A stretch of DNA of 64,000 nucleotides from Gemmatimonadota bacterium (GTDB lineage Bacteria; Gemmatimonadota; Gemmatimonadetes; Longimicrobiales; Gaopeijiaceae): the NCBI GenBank assembly GCA_007121455.1, contig SKKN01000057.1:58539-122538 (forward strand), given 5' to 3'. This document shows positions 16,656 to 25,523 of this stretch, piece by piece (position 1 is the first letter of the stretch; each line of letters begins with the position of its first letter). Under the pieces are notes generated by a model. That model was not told the DNA's origin, did not search any database, and saw only the letters and a program-made list of their open reading frames with translations. Made by a program: the position numbers and the translations under genes.

Positions 16656-17882
16656 TCAGCGTGAGGTCGCCGGGCCCTCCGTGGCCGGGGCAGGATCGCC
16701 TCCCTCTCTGCGTGTCGGTTCCCACACTGGATCCTGCCGCTGGCCGATGACCCTGAGCTGAGCATGGAACACCGCCAGCACCCCTGCCGCAACGTATGCG
16801 GGTAGTGTGAAGGGGCGCGGGAGGGCAGGAGGCACTCCCTTCCAGCGCTCAATACCCCAGGGAACCGCGGCGAGCACCGCTCCGGCGCCTACCGCCGCCG
16901 CCACCCACCGGGCCCAGGGCGCATCCAACGCCAGGAGGAGAAGCCCGACGCCGCCGAGGAGCACCGCCCAGGGCAAGAGCCATCGGGCCATCTTGTGGCT
17001 GAAGAGCATCCAGGAAAAGATTCCGAACCGGAAGGGGTTCAGGAGTACGCGCTTGTGGAGCAGTGTCTGCATTCCGCGAGTCAGCGTGCGAACCTTTCGC
17101 CTGTACTCGCGAAGCAAGGAGGGCGTGCGTGGCACCAGGCAGAGGGCATCCTTCACGGAGACGGAGCGGTAACCCCGTTCGCGTGCATTGAGAGCGGAGA
17201 TGAAGTCGCGGCTCAACGCCTCGGGAACCGGTACGAGGTGGAGGTCGCGGCGGATCGCGTAGAGACATCCGGAGGCGCCCACGATTCCGTCGACCCGGTT
17301 CTCGAGCTCCCGCACCCACATCTCGTATCCAACGTACCCCGATTCCCCGAGGTTCGCGCCCTCTCCACCCTTCGCGATGCTGATGTCACAGCCGGATGCT
17401 ACACCGACCTCCGGGTCCTGAAGTGCCGCGACGAGAGGCTTGAGTGCCCCCGGAAGGATCCGGATGGAGGCATCGGTGTTGAGTACGAATTCTCCCGTCA
17501 AATGGAGGCGCGCTGCGTTTTCCACGGCGGTTTTCCCGGAGCGTCCCTCCACCCGTAGCAGTTCGATGCCCCGGTCAGAATATTCTTCGACGATCTCATC
17601 GGTCCCGTCGGAGGAGGCGTCGGAGACGATCAGGATCTGGCGCTTCTCCTCCGGATAGTCGAGCGCCAACAGGCTTTCGATCAGTTCGTGGACCTGCCCC
17701 TCTTCGTTGTACACCGGCACCGTGATGCTCACGGTCGGCCATTCTTCGACTCCATCCACGGGTGCGGGGGCGCTTCGGGCGCGCAGGTGCCCGAGGATGC
17801 GCAGAAAGGCGGGGTAGACGACATAGGGATAGAGCAGGAGCGCTGCCGCGCCCCCGATGAGGAGGGTACCGAGCGTGGTCAT
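16656..17882 (-). CDS. membrane glycosyltransferase, family 2
   Basis: This 408-residue GT2 enzyme has one N-terminal membrane segment (about 5-28) and a C-terminal hydrophobic block (about 295-365). The GT-A domain between them starts at TVSITVPVYNEE (about 50), with VSDASSDGTDE and NTDASIRI supplying nucleotide- and metal-binding acidic residues. SRDFISALNARERGY follows as the acceptor-side acidic motif. It uses an activated sugar on the cytosolic face of the membrane; donor and acceptor cannot be read. It starts in an ATGA overlap with the GT4 gene and is the last of four coupled genes (21272 to 16656). Confidence 0.85.
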   Translation of the reverse strand: MTTLGTLLIGGAAALLLYPYVVYPAFLRILGHLRARSAPAPVDGVEEWPTVSITVPVYNEEGQVHELIESLLALDYPEEKRQILIVSDASSDGTDEIVEEYSDRGIELLRVEGRSGKTAVENAARLHLTGEFVLNTDASIRILPGALKPLVAALQDPEVGVASGCDISIAKGGEGANLGESGYVGYEMWVRELENRVDGIVGASGCLYAIRRDLHLVPVPEALSRDFISALNARERGYRSVSVKDALCLVPRTPSLLREYRRKVRTLTRGMQTLLHKRVLLNPFRFGIFSWMLFSHKMARWLLPWAVLLGGVGLLLLALDAPWARWVAAAVGAGAVLAAVPWGIERWKGVPPALPRPFTLPAYVAAGVLAVFHAQLRVIGQRQDPVWEPTRREGGDPAPATEGPATSR

Positions 17883-19144
17883 GAGGACGATCTGGGGTTG
17901 CGGGGTTCAGGTAATGAAGAGCGACGCTTCGGGCTTCCGGGCTTCCGTTCCCTTCGCCGGAGACGCTTCTCTCGACCGCTCCCGACCTGGCGTCCCTGGG
18001 GGTGGGGCGTTCGGCGGGGGCTCCGGAGATCGTAGAGCTGTTCGTAGCTCTCGATCATGGCATCCACAGTGAAACGCTCCAGGGCCTCGCGCCGCGCGGC
18101 TGAGGCCAGTCGGATTCGGAGCGCAGGATTGCGGAGCATCCGCTCGAGCGCCGTCGCGAGAGCCTCGGGCTCATCCGGAGGGACGAGGAGCGCGCTGCGA
18201 TCGTGGCCGACGGCTTCGGGAATCCCTCCCACCCGGGAGGCGACGATGGGGACGCCGGCGAGCATCGCCTCCAGGAGGGAGAGTGGTAGCCCCTCGGAGA
18301 GGGAAGGCATGACCCAGAGGCGAGCGGCAGACAACAGGTCGGGGACGTCGTCGCGAAGCCCGAGGAAATGCACCCGGTGGCCGATCCCCAACTCGTCCGC
18401 AAGCCGGCGGAGCGACGATTCCTCCTGACCCCGACCGGCGATCGCGGCCCGCCAGGTGAGGTCCGAACGGGCCCGCTGGAGGTGCCCGAGGGCCCGCAGC
18501 AGCACGGCGTGTCCCTTGACCGGGTAGAGGTTCCCGACGGCAAGGATCAACGGCTCCCCCTCGGTGAGCTTCAACTCCTGTCGGATCGGTGCCTCGTCCC
18601 CTTCCGGAATCGGCACCCCGTTCGGGATCACCGGCACCTGATCTGCGGAGAGCCGGAGGTCTCGCCTCAGAGCCTCTGCGTATGCTTCAGAGACAGCCAC
18701 GAGGGCGCGACTGCGCAGGGCGGACCAGCGGAGGGCGAACCGGCGATGTCGTCGCTCCGAGTAGTACCGGCTTCCGTGGAGCGTCGCGATATGCGGGATC
18801 CCGGCCATTCGGGCCGCTGCCGAGCCGTATATTGCGAGTTGGAACTCATGGCTGTGAACCAGGTTCACCTGGTGTTCACGGAACGATTCGGCCAGCGTTC
18901 GAACCGCGCCAGGATCGATGCTGCGACGGATCGAGAAGGTCTCGTGCGGAAATCCTCGGTCGCGGAGAGAGGCAGAGAGCCACCCGGATCCGTCCTTAGG
19001 TCCCATCGGGATCACCCGGTATCCCCTCTCCCGTAGACCCTCCGCGAGGTGGATGAGCATGATCTCCGCGCCTCCCGGTCCATCGGTTTCAATGGGGAGG
19101 GCTACTACCGGGGAACGCGTCGTCCGATCGGTCATCGCAATCAT
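17879..19144 (-). CDS. glycosyltransferase, GT4 family (GT-B fold)
   Basis: This is a soluble or peripheral retaining glycosyltransferase of about 421 residues. The N-terminal domain has GGAEIMLIHLAEGL, and the C-terminal donor-binding domain has AVGNLYPVKGH and the EX7E motif SEGLPLSLLEAMLAGVPIVAS. A basic, low-complexity tail (RRERKPGSPKRRSS) ends the protein. The ATG at 19144 overlaps the stop of the ATP-grasp gene (ATGA), which I prefer to a second ATG at 19135. The donor sugar is unknown. It sits in a coupled cluster with a deacetylase, an ATP-grasp enzyme and a GT2. Confidence 0.88.
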   Translation of the reverse strand: MIAMTDRTTRSPVVALPIETDGPGGAEIMLIHLAEGLRERGYRVIPMGPKDGSGWLSASLRDRGFPHETFSIRRSIDPGAVRTLAESFREHQVNLVHSHEFQLAIYGSAAARMAGIPHIATLHGSRYYSERRHRRFALRWSALRSRALVAVSEAYAEALRRDLRLSADQVPVIPNGVPIPEGDEAPIRQELKLTEGEPLILAVGNLYPVKGHAVLLRALGHLQRARSDLTWRAAIAGRGQEESSLRRLADELGIGHRVHFLGLRDDVPDLLSAARLWVMPSLSEGLPLSLLEAMLAGVPIVASRVGGIPEAVGHDRSALLVPPDEPEALATALERMLRNPALRIRLASAARREALERFTVDAMIESYEQLYDLRSPRRTPHPQGRQVGSGREKRLRRRERKPGSPKRRSSLPEPRNPRSSS

Positions 19145-20346
19145 CGCCCCCGGACGTGTTCGAGCCACCTTGCGGTCTCCTGGATGAACGGTCGGGGGTC
19201 TCGCCACCGGAGGATTTCATTTCGCCCCGGCGTGAGCCATCCCCGAAGAGCGCTGCGCCCGGCTCCCCAACTGCTTGCACGCGCTCCGTTCCCGGCTTGT
19301 CCCCGGGCCCCGTCTCCACCATTCCGGAGTACCCCGACCAGGTGATCCACCTCTCCCCACCACCAACGAGAGCGGACCCCGGTTCGGTATCCGAGCTCCG
19401 GACGGAGGCTCTCGCCGCAGGCAGCAGCCACGAGGAGGGAGGGGAAGTCCACGCCCGAGTCGACGGCAAGCTGGAGGGAGCCCCAGAAGCGCCCGTTCAC
19501 TTCCATGAGGTGCGGGATACCGGTCTCCGCGTCGATCTTGTACTCGACCATCGCCACGCCCTGCCAGTCAAAGCGTTCCAGCAACCGGCGGGACCGGTGT
19601 AACAGGCCCGCACCGAGCGGAATGCTCTCGCGGAAGACGCTGACACCGCCGCTGGGTGGCTTTTCCCTGATGCGCCGGTGGCAAAACGCCGCAAGTACGT
19701 CGCCCTCCCACACCAGGAGGAAGACCCCCACCCCTGGACCTCGAACCGGACGCTGAAGGAGAAGCGGAAACCCTCGCGTCGGCGTGGAGCATACGATCTC
19801 CCGCAACTCGTCCATCGTACGAGCGTGGCGGACCCTGGTCTTATGGAGCTGGTCGGCATCTCCGACGATCGACCGGGCGGGCTTGACCACGACGGGAAGC
19901 GCTACGCCGCCGCCCGGCCTGTGGAGATCTCCGGCGGACTCCAGCACCGTCTGATGAGGTGTCGCGATTCCCACCTCAGGGGCGGCAGCCAAAACCTCGC
20001 GCTTGTCGCAGATCCGGAGAAATCTGTCGATGGTGGTGAAAGGAAGCGTGAGCCCGTCCACCGTTCCCTGGAGGGGGAGGAGGGAGAGGAGGGATGCCTC
20101 TGAAATGGGAACGAGGACATGGGTCTTCTCTTCATCGATCAACCGGCGTATGGCGTCCCGGTAGGCACCCGGCGCCTCGAGCGGATCCGGCACCGGGACG
20201 TCCGCGAAAGCGTAGCGCGATGCGCCCGCAAGGCTCGGCACCCTCGGCGCCGTCACACGCACCTCGTGACCCGCCCGGCCCAGCGAGCGAACGAGGGCGA
20301 GGGCGGCTCTCTCGTTTCCGTCCGTGACGAGGATTCTCCGGCTCAT
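19141..20346 (-). CDS. ATP-grasp domain protein
   Basis: This protein is about 401 residues with a carbamoyl-phosphate-synthase-type ATP-grasp fold. The N-terminal Rossmann-like start is RILVTDGNERAALALVRSLG. ATP-grasp features follow: LPVVVKPARS, LLQRPV, VEYKIDAETGIPHLMEVNGRFWGS with the metal-binding Glu and Asn, then a short tail. Such enzymes join a carboxylate to an amine or thiol through an acyl-phosphate, or act on sugar-linked carboxylates. Members of this kind recur in exosortase-type EPS clusters, and amidation or amino-acid addition to the glycan is a plausible job. The ATG overlaps the deacetylase stop (ATGA at 20343-20346) and its stop overlaps the GT4 start. Confidence 0.78.
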   Translation of the reverse strand: MSRRILVTDGNERAALALVRSLGRAGHEVRVTAPRVPSLAGASRYAFADVPVPDPLEAPGAYRDAIRRLIDEEKTHVLVPISEASLLSLLPLQGTVDGLTLPFTTIDRFLRICDKREVLAAAPEVGIATPHQTVLESAGDLHRPGGGVALPVVVKPARSIVGDADQLHKTRVRHARTMDELREIVCSTPTRGFPLLLQRPVRGPGVGVFLLVWEGDVLAAFCHRRIREKPPSGGVSVFRESIPLGAGLLHRSRRLLERFDWQGVAMVEYKIDAETGIPHLMEVNGRFWGSLQLAVDSGVDFPSLLVAAACGESLRPELGYRTGVRSRWWWGEVDHLVGVLRNGGDGARGQAGNGARASSWGAGRSALRGWLTPGRNEILRWRDPRPFIQETARWLEHVRGR

Positions 20347-21272
20347 CCGGGCACGACCCCCTGGACTCGCAGGAGGAGCCCCTCGAGAGAGATCCCCGAT
20401 GGAACGGAGACGCGTGGGAGGCCAAACGGGTTCTGTGTCCGGGCGGGCAGGGCTCCGGTACCGACTCCGAAGGCCCCGGTGTACCCCGCTCGGGCGCAGG
20501 CCTCCTGCACCCGAGCGTCGAACAGACCGTAGGGGTACGCGAGCCATGGGCGGACGGTGGAGAACCTCTCATTCAGCCATGCCAGCGGGCGGACCAACTC
20601 CGACCGCAACTCCTCGTCCGGGAGGCAGGTGAGGTTCCGGTGGCTCCATCCGTGCGGCGCGAGCGTGACCTCCGGATGCCGAACGGCCGCCGACAGGGAG
20701 TCGAGCGTCGCACATCGGCCGTCCTCCGGGAGCGCCTCCAACCGGAGCCCCCGCCCGATGGCCCACCTGCGGATCCTCGCGTCGTCTCCACCGAGCTCGG
20801 CGAGCGCATAGCCTCTCATTTCCGCGGGAACCCCGACCGCACTGCCGTTCCGTACCGAGTCCCACCAGAACGGACCCCCTCCGACGAAGGCGGGGGTCAC
20901 GAAGATCGTAGCTGGAACACCACGTTGGACGAGCTCCCTCACCCCGAGGCGTACCGCGCCTCGGTACGCGTCGTCGAAAGTGAAGGCGATCCATGGCTTT
21001 GGTTGCTTGCGGTCCTCTGGGTGATCCAGGATCGTCTGGAGGGAAACCGGGTCGTGATCTTCGAGAAGGCGGTCGACCTGATCGCGGAACCGACTGATCG
21101 GGAGGTGGAGAGGGGAGTCGCCGATGTCGGGGTACCCGTCGGGCACGATGTTGTGATAGGCGAGAATCGCCCCTCTCCGGCGGGAGAGGGAGGTGAAGAG
21201 GGACGCCGCGCCACTGCGGACCAGTGCCTGTTCGCAGGCCCTCTTCAAGGTGCTTCGAATGTGGATCGGCAT
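20343..21272 (-). CDS. polysaccharide deacetylase (NodB homology domain)
   Basis: This carbohydrate esterase-4 protein is about 309 residues and would remove N- or O-acetyl groups from a glycan. Motif 1 is FTFDDAYRGAV, with the catalytic and metal-binding Asp pair. Motif 2 is PHGWSHRNL, with the two metal-binding histidines. YPYGLFDARV matches the later arginine/aromatic motif region. I use the ATG at 21272; an earlier in-frame ATG at 21413 would add a weakly hydrophobic leader, so export cannot be settled. It is first in a four-gene coupled operon ending at 16656, and 220 bp of non-coding DNA separates it from the upstream kinase gene. Confidence 0.85.
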   Translation of the reverse strand: MPIHIRSTLKRACEQALVRSGAASLFTSLSRRRGAILAYHNIVPDGYPDIGDSPLHLPISRFRDQVDRLLEDHDPVSLQTILDHPEDRKQPKPWIAFTFDDAYRGAVRLGVRELVQRGVPATIFVTPAFVGGGPFWWDSVRNGSAVGVPAEMRGYALAELGGDDARIRRWAIGRGLRLEALPEDGRCATLDSLSAAVRHPEVTLAPHGWSHRNLTCLPDEELRSELVRPLAWLNERFSTVRPWLAYPYGLFDARVQEACARAGYTGAFGVGTGALPARTQNPFGLPRVSVPSGISLEGLLLRVQGVVPG

Positions 21273-21492
21273 GGCCTCCACCGAAATCGGGTGTACGGGA
21301 TCCGTCGTGACGTTCGAGTCGAGGTGCGTACGATGGGCGTTGTGCTTCACATCCGAGTCGCACGGGGGGACTCCACACGAAGATGAATGCAAGATGAGGA
21401 CCCATAGCTTCATGGCCTCGGAGGTGCTTCGGGGGGTGTGCGGCGTTGGCGGGGGTCCTACAGGGGTGCGGCGAGAGTGTGGTGCGGGAACG

Positions 21493-23610
21493 TCAACCGA
21501 TCTCGGGTGAGCCCTCTCCTGCCGTCCGTCCGGCCACATGCTCCAGCGCGGATTCTGAGGCGAGGAGTTCGAACCAGAAGAGGGACCCTTCGCCGGGGGA
21601 GCTTCGGACTGACAGCGTCCCCCCCATCAGAGCCAGGAGCTTTCGGCTGATTGCCAGGCCGAGGCCGGTCCCACGCTGCTCGCGAGTCGTGAAGTGGTCC
21701 ACCTGCCTGAATTCCTCGAAGATGCGTTCCAGGTCGTCGTCCTCGATCCCCGAGCCCGTATCTTCCATCTCGAACCGGAGAAAGCCGGCCCGGTCGGAGC
21801 GCCCGACGCGGAGTTCGACCACGCCCTGCGACGTGAACTTCACCGCGTTGGATCCGAGATTCAGGATCACCTGCCGGAGCCGGGTCGGGTCCGTATGAAC
21901 ATTCGGTATGCCCTCCTCGACCGCCAGCTGAAATTCGAGATCCTTGGCCTTTGCCATCGGAGCCAGCGTGGCAGCGATGTTCTCCAGAAAAGCGGTGAGC
22001 GGAACCGCCTGGGGTCTCAATGAGAGCTTGCCCGCTTCCACCTTCGAGAGGTCCAGGATGTCGTTGATGAGGGACAGGAGGTGATCCGACGCCGCCCGCA
22101 TCTTCTCGAGCGCATGATGCTGTTCCGGGGCGAGGCTGCCGAGCACGCCTTCCTGGAGGAGGGAATTGAATCCGAGAATGGAGTTGATCGGAGTTCGGAG
22201 CTCGTGGCTCATCATCGCGAGGAACTCCGTCTTGAGGCGGGATGCCCGGGCCAACTGTTCGCGCTGGTCCTCGAGCTCCCGGTTTCGCTCCGAAAGCTCC
22301 CTCGTCGCCTCAGCTACCCGAGCCTCGAGGTCCACATTCAGGCTTCGCAGCTCGTCGGCGAGCCGGGCGATCTCCCTCTCCTCCGTGAGGTCGTGCAGAA
22401 CACATACGACCGCGTTCGGCTCGCCTCGCGGACCCGTGATTTTCGTGAGGACGATGCGCGCGGGAAACTCGCCGGCCGCGCCCGGCTCCATGAGCGTCAC
22501 CTCCTCCTCCTTGCGCTGTTCCGACTGGAGGAGGAAATCACTGATCAAGCTTGTGATCTTGACGTTGTTCGTTGGAACCTCAGGGGTGCCGTGGGAAGCA
22601 CCACCCCACGCCTCGACGAGGCGCTCGGCGTCGCGGTTCATGAGGACGATATCGCTCCGTCCGTTCGTCACCAGGATGGGCACACCCGCGTTCGCAAGGA
22701 CGACGTTGAGTCGCTCCGACTCCCGCCGCACGCGGTGCTCCGCCGCGACGGAGCGCACGTAGTGGTTTTCCAACTCGGCGGTGGTCTGCTTGAGGTCGGT
22801 GATGTCCCGAAGTACATAGACATAACCTTCCTCCGGGCCCAGGGGCTGACTGACCTCGAGGATGTTCACTTCGAAGAGAAGGGCGCTTCCATCGGCCGGA
22901 TCGATGAGGATCAGCTCCCGATTCTCATTCGCGCCGAGGAGGGCCTTCGCCTGGAAGGCACTGAAGAAAAGGTTGTTCCGCTCCACCGCATGTCGGCGTC
23001 CGGCACTGTCGTCCGAAGCGGAGACGAGAAGCTCCTCCGCCCTGCGGTTCGTCAGGAAGCCGCGATCCGGTCCGCCGGGAGCAATCACCGGATCCGGCAG
23101 GTGGTCGAAGGCGTTCCGGAGCTGCGTGACTTCCTCACGAAGAGCGTTGAAATCGCGGTGCATCCGGTCCCGGTCGGCGACCTGAACCAGAGCGGGGGCG
23201 GCTCGACGGATGACCTCGGGGAGAAGGGAGAGCCGGTCGTCATCCGGCACCTGGTCCACGAGCAGCATGCCGCTCAAGCCGCCTTCCCGGCTCCTGAAGG
23301 ACACGACCCTGAAGGGTTCGAGCTCCGGGATCCCCTCCTGGCGGAGAGCATCCTCGGTGATGTGCTCATCGACGTTCCCCGATCGTCGGGCCTTCCGCTG
23401 GAGTTCGTGAACGATCTGGTAGGGTAGGCCTCGGGCAACACACTCGGTACGCCCATCGAGTCGAAGGATGACGGCGGCCCGGTCCACCCCGAACCGAGAC
23501 GGAAGCAGGTCGAGGAGTGACCGGCAGGCATGACGAAGCGTCGCCGAGCCGCGAAACAGCTCCGCGATGGCGTGGGCCGATTCATCGACGCGACGCGAGC
23601 CGTTCGCCAC
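21493..23610 (-). CDS. GAF-PAS-PAS sensor histidine kinase
   Basis: This 705-residue cytosolic histidine kinase has no membrane segment. Order: a GAF-like sensor (about 10-150), one PAS (about 165-290, ending YVLRDITDLKQTT), a second PAS (about 305-425, ending CVLHDLTEEREIA), a coiled coil (about 425-475), HisKA with the phospho-His in MMSHELRTPINSILGFNSLL, and HATPase with NLGSNAVKFT, DTGSGI and GTGLGLAISRKL. All kinase motifs look intact. Its GTG start follows the stop of the GvpA/J-like gene by one base, so the two are coupled. A stand-alone receiver at 25042 lies upstream on the same strand and is the obvious phosphorylation partner. Confidence 0.92.
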   Translation of the reverse strand: MANGSRRVDESAHAIAELFRGSATLRHACRSLLDLLPSRFGVDRAAVILRLDGRTECVARGLPYQIVHELQRKARRSGNVDEHITEDALRQEGIPELEPFRVVSFRSREGGLSGMLLVDQVPDDDRLSLLPEVIRRAAPALVQVADRDRMHRDFNALREEVTQLRNAFDHLPDPVIAPGGPDRGFLTNRRAEELLVSASDDSAGRRHAVERNNLFFSAFQAKALLGANENRELILIDPADGSALLFEVNILEVSQPLGPEEGYVYVLRDITDLKQTTAELENHYVRSVAAEHRVRRESERLNVVLANAGVPILVTNGRSDIVLMNRDAERLVEAWGGASHGTPEVPTNNVKITSLISDFLLQSEQRKEEEVTLMEPGAAGEFPARIVLTKITGPRGEPNAVVCVLHDLTEEREIARLADELRSLNVDLEARVAEATRELSERNRELEDQREQLARASRLKTEFLAMMSHELRTPINSILGFNSLLQEGVLGSLAPEQHHALEKMRAASDHLLSLINDILDLSKVEAGKLSLRPQAVPLTAFLENIAATLAPMAKAKDLEFQLAVEEGIPNVHTDPTRLRQVILNLGSNAVKFTSQGVVELRVGRSDRAGFLRFEMEDTGSGIEDDDLERIFEEFRQVDHFTTREQRGTGLGLAISRKLLALMGGTLSVRSSPGEGSLFWFELLASESALEHVAGRTAGEGSPEIG

Positions 23611-23611
23611 C

Positions 23612-23929
23612 TCAGCCTCTCCCTCCCTCCCGGGCTCCGAGGTCCTGCCCCGGCGACTCGAGCCGCTCCCGAGGGCGTCTCGGCTCCTCGGGGTCCCCGG
23701 TTCGCACCGATCGGTCCGGAATCCCGGATCGGTCCTGGGGCTCGAGGGCGTCGAGGGAGCTCATGGAGGATCGCAGGACGACCAGAGCCTTCGCCCCGAC
23801 GAGGTTGATCCCCTCGAGAGGCTTCCCTCGAGAGTCGATCACGATGCCCTTGTCCATGACGCGGTCGAGCACGTCGACCAGGCTCTTCCCCGCGCGTGCT
23901 CGCTCCCAATTTGCCTCTCCTCTATTCAT
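23612..23929 (-). CDS. gas vesicle GvpA/GvpJ-family protein, divergent
   Basis: This 105-residue protein has a GvpA/J/M core at about residues 16-56. KSLVDVLDRVMDKGIVIDS matches the conserved helix-strand start of gas vesicle structural proteins, and GINLVGAKALVVLRSS matches the second strand. The Trp normally following 'IDA' is replaced, RGKPLE is inserted, and the tail (about 60-105) is a charged Pro/Arg/Glu-rich sequence unlike GvpA. The ATG at 23929 gives a family-like 15-residue lead; a GTG at 23980 is the alternative. It lies 37 bp after the GvpF/L-like gene and one base before a histidine kinase gene. Too divergent to assert that it builds a gas vesicle shell. Confidence 0.72.
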   Translation of the reverse strand: MNRGEANWERARAGKSLVDVLDRVMDKGIVIDSRGKPLEGINLVGAKALVVLRSSMSSLDALEPQDRSGIPDRSVRTGDPEEPRRPRERLESPGQDLGAREGGRG

Positions 23930-23966
23930 GCGCGGGGAAGAGCGCGGCGAACTCTCGGAGTCGCCA

Positions 23967-24824
23967 CTACGAATCGGCACGCTCGAGCTCGAGCGTGATG
24001 TTCACGAAATTGTATGGAGGCCAAGGGCCGGTGTACTGGAAATCGAGAACGTCCTGGTATTGCTCGTTCAGCGCGCGCACTTCGGAATCGAAGGCCTCCT
24101 CGCGAGAGCAGTCGACGAGAAAGGCGGCGTTCATAACCATCGTGTCCCCAATCAGCTTTCCGGACCTCGTCGCGACTGCGAGGGGTTTCAGCCGCTCGTA
24201 GATCTCGCTGACGTATTGTTCGGCGCGCTCCTCGAGCGCCGTCTCCACCAGACGTCCAAGCTGCATCCGCGCAAAGTACGTCGAACCATGAGTGGCTTCC
24301 GCGATCTCCTTCCGGAGAGCCGCGATCTCCTCGTGTTCCTCCTCGATCTGCTCGACCACCTGGTCCCGGTCCCAGATGACCTTGAGGCCGAGTTCGATCT
24401 TACCACGGATCTGGTCGAGCACGTCCCTGAAGGCTGATTTCGTGGAGTGGAGGAGTTCCGCCACGTCCTCCTCGGTGCGAAAGATCGTACCGAACGACAT
24501 CGGAATCACGGTGTGATGCTTCATCACCGTTTCATTCACGAGCTCGTGACTCAGCAGGTTCTCCCGAGTCGGATCGTAGAGATGCATCGGCGTGTCACTG
24601 ACCACTGCGGCGAGATCGCCGTGGTGAATCGTATAGACATCGCTCTTCCCCTCCTCGCCGAGCCCGATCGGCCCCAGCGCGAGAGACTCGGTCGTCTCGA
24701 TGATGCAGTACACGTATTTTCCCCAGCGATTCGTGTCGGGGGGATCGTCTGCTCCGGGCTCGTCGGCGTCGGATCCATGAATCTGCGGATCGGGGGCCGC
24801 ATTCCGGATGTCCTCCTCGTCCAT
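23967..24824 (-). CDS. gas vesicle GvpF/GvpL-family protein
   Basis: This protein is about 285 residues and belongs to the GvpF/L family, accessory proteins that bind GvpA and assist gas vesicle assembly. The hallmark start GKYVYCIIETTE is near residue 35, then GDLAAVVSDTPM, HELVNETVMKHHTVIPMSFGT and the charged RGKIELGLKVIWDRDQVVEQIEEEHEEI. The C-terminal domain keeps NAAFLVDCSREEAFDSEV and TGPWPPYNFVNI, typical of the second ferredoxin-like domain. The first 33 residues are acidic. GAGG lies upstream of the ATG. It stands between a response regulator and a GvpA/J-like gene; no GvpK, GvpN, GvpG or GvpS is present in the window. Confidence 0.88.
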   Translation of the reverse strand: MDEEDIRNAAPDPQIHGSDADEPGADDPPDTNRWGKYVYCIIETTESLALGPIGLGEEGKSDVYTIHHGDLAAVVSDTPMHLYDPTRENLLSHELVNETVMKHHTVIPMSFGTIFRTEEDVAELLHSTKSAFRDVLDQIRGKIELGLKVIWDRDQVVEQIEEEHEEIAALRKEIAEATHGSTYFARMQLGRLVETALEERAEQYVSEIYERLKPLAVATRSGKLIGDTMVMNAAFLVDCSREEAFDSEVRALNEQYQDVLDFQYTGPWPPYNFVNITLELERADS

Positions 24825-25041
24825 CGTGGCGTCCTCGTTGCACAAGGTCCGACCGGGTTGGTTCAATCCGGAGAAGATGGTTCGAGAAATGGGAGGAGGG
24901 ACGAGCTCACTGACAGCCCTGGGTCGTGCGGATGGATCCATGGATGCCCGACTCTGTCCGGGTAGTCTCCTGAACCGCATGTACTGGCTGCAGAGCTCGC
25001 AACACGAGCAATCAGGTCGCCAGGGAGCCTTGCCCGGGGAG

Positions 25042-25413
25042 TCAACGATCCAGTACCCGGAGGATTTCCGCGAGTACATCCTTGGGATCGCAGGGTTTCG
25101 TAAGGAACCCGTCGCACTCGACCTCCTGCGCCTTCTCGCGGTCCTCCGGGAAGGCGTGCGCCGTGATTGCGATGATCGGGATGGAGCGCGTCGCGGGGTC
25201 TCCTTTCAGAATCCGGGTGGCCGTCCATCCGTCCATGGTGGGGATCGAGATATCCATGAGGACCACGTCCGGGTTCTCTTCTCGCGCGAGCCGAATTCCT
25301 TCCTCTCCCGTCCCGGCGCTGATGACCTCGAATCCCCGGTGCTCGAGGAAGAGGCCATACACATATTGGCTGTCGGGATCATCCTCCACGATCAACACGC
25401 GTCCGGATTTCAT
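25042..25413 (-). CDS. single-domain response regulator (receiver)
   Basis: This 123-residue protein is one CheY-like receiver. Acidic pocket DD is in LIVEDDPDS, the phospho-acceptor Asp is in DVVLMDISIPTMDG, the Thr/Ser is in IPIIAITAHAF, and the switch Lys is in GFLTKPCD. With no output domain it must act by protein contact, as phospho-relay intermediates do. GAGGAGG precedes the ATG. It is the first gene of a minus-strand set continuing with GvpF/L-like, GvpA/J-like and a sensor kinase; 217 bp lie between it and the GvpF/L-like gene, including a small hairpin at 24995-25009. Confidence 0.9.
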   Translation of the reverse strand: MKSGRVLIVEDDPDSQYVYGLFLEHRGFEVISAGTGEEGIRLAREENPDVVLMDISIPTMDGWTATRILKGDPATRSIPIIAITAHAFPEDREKAQEVECDGFLTKPCDPKDVLAEILRVLDR

Positions 25414-25523
25414 CGTGCCTCCTCGACCGACGATCATATGCGACCTTTGTATAGTAACCCCACTGTCGGTCGTGTGGCCACAGACGGAGTCCGGGTTCGA
25501 TGGCGGAAGGATTCGGGCAGCCG

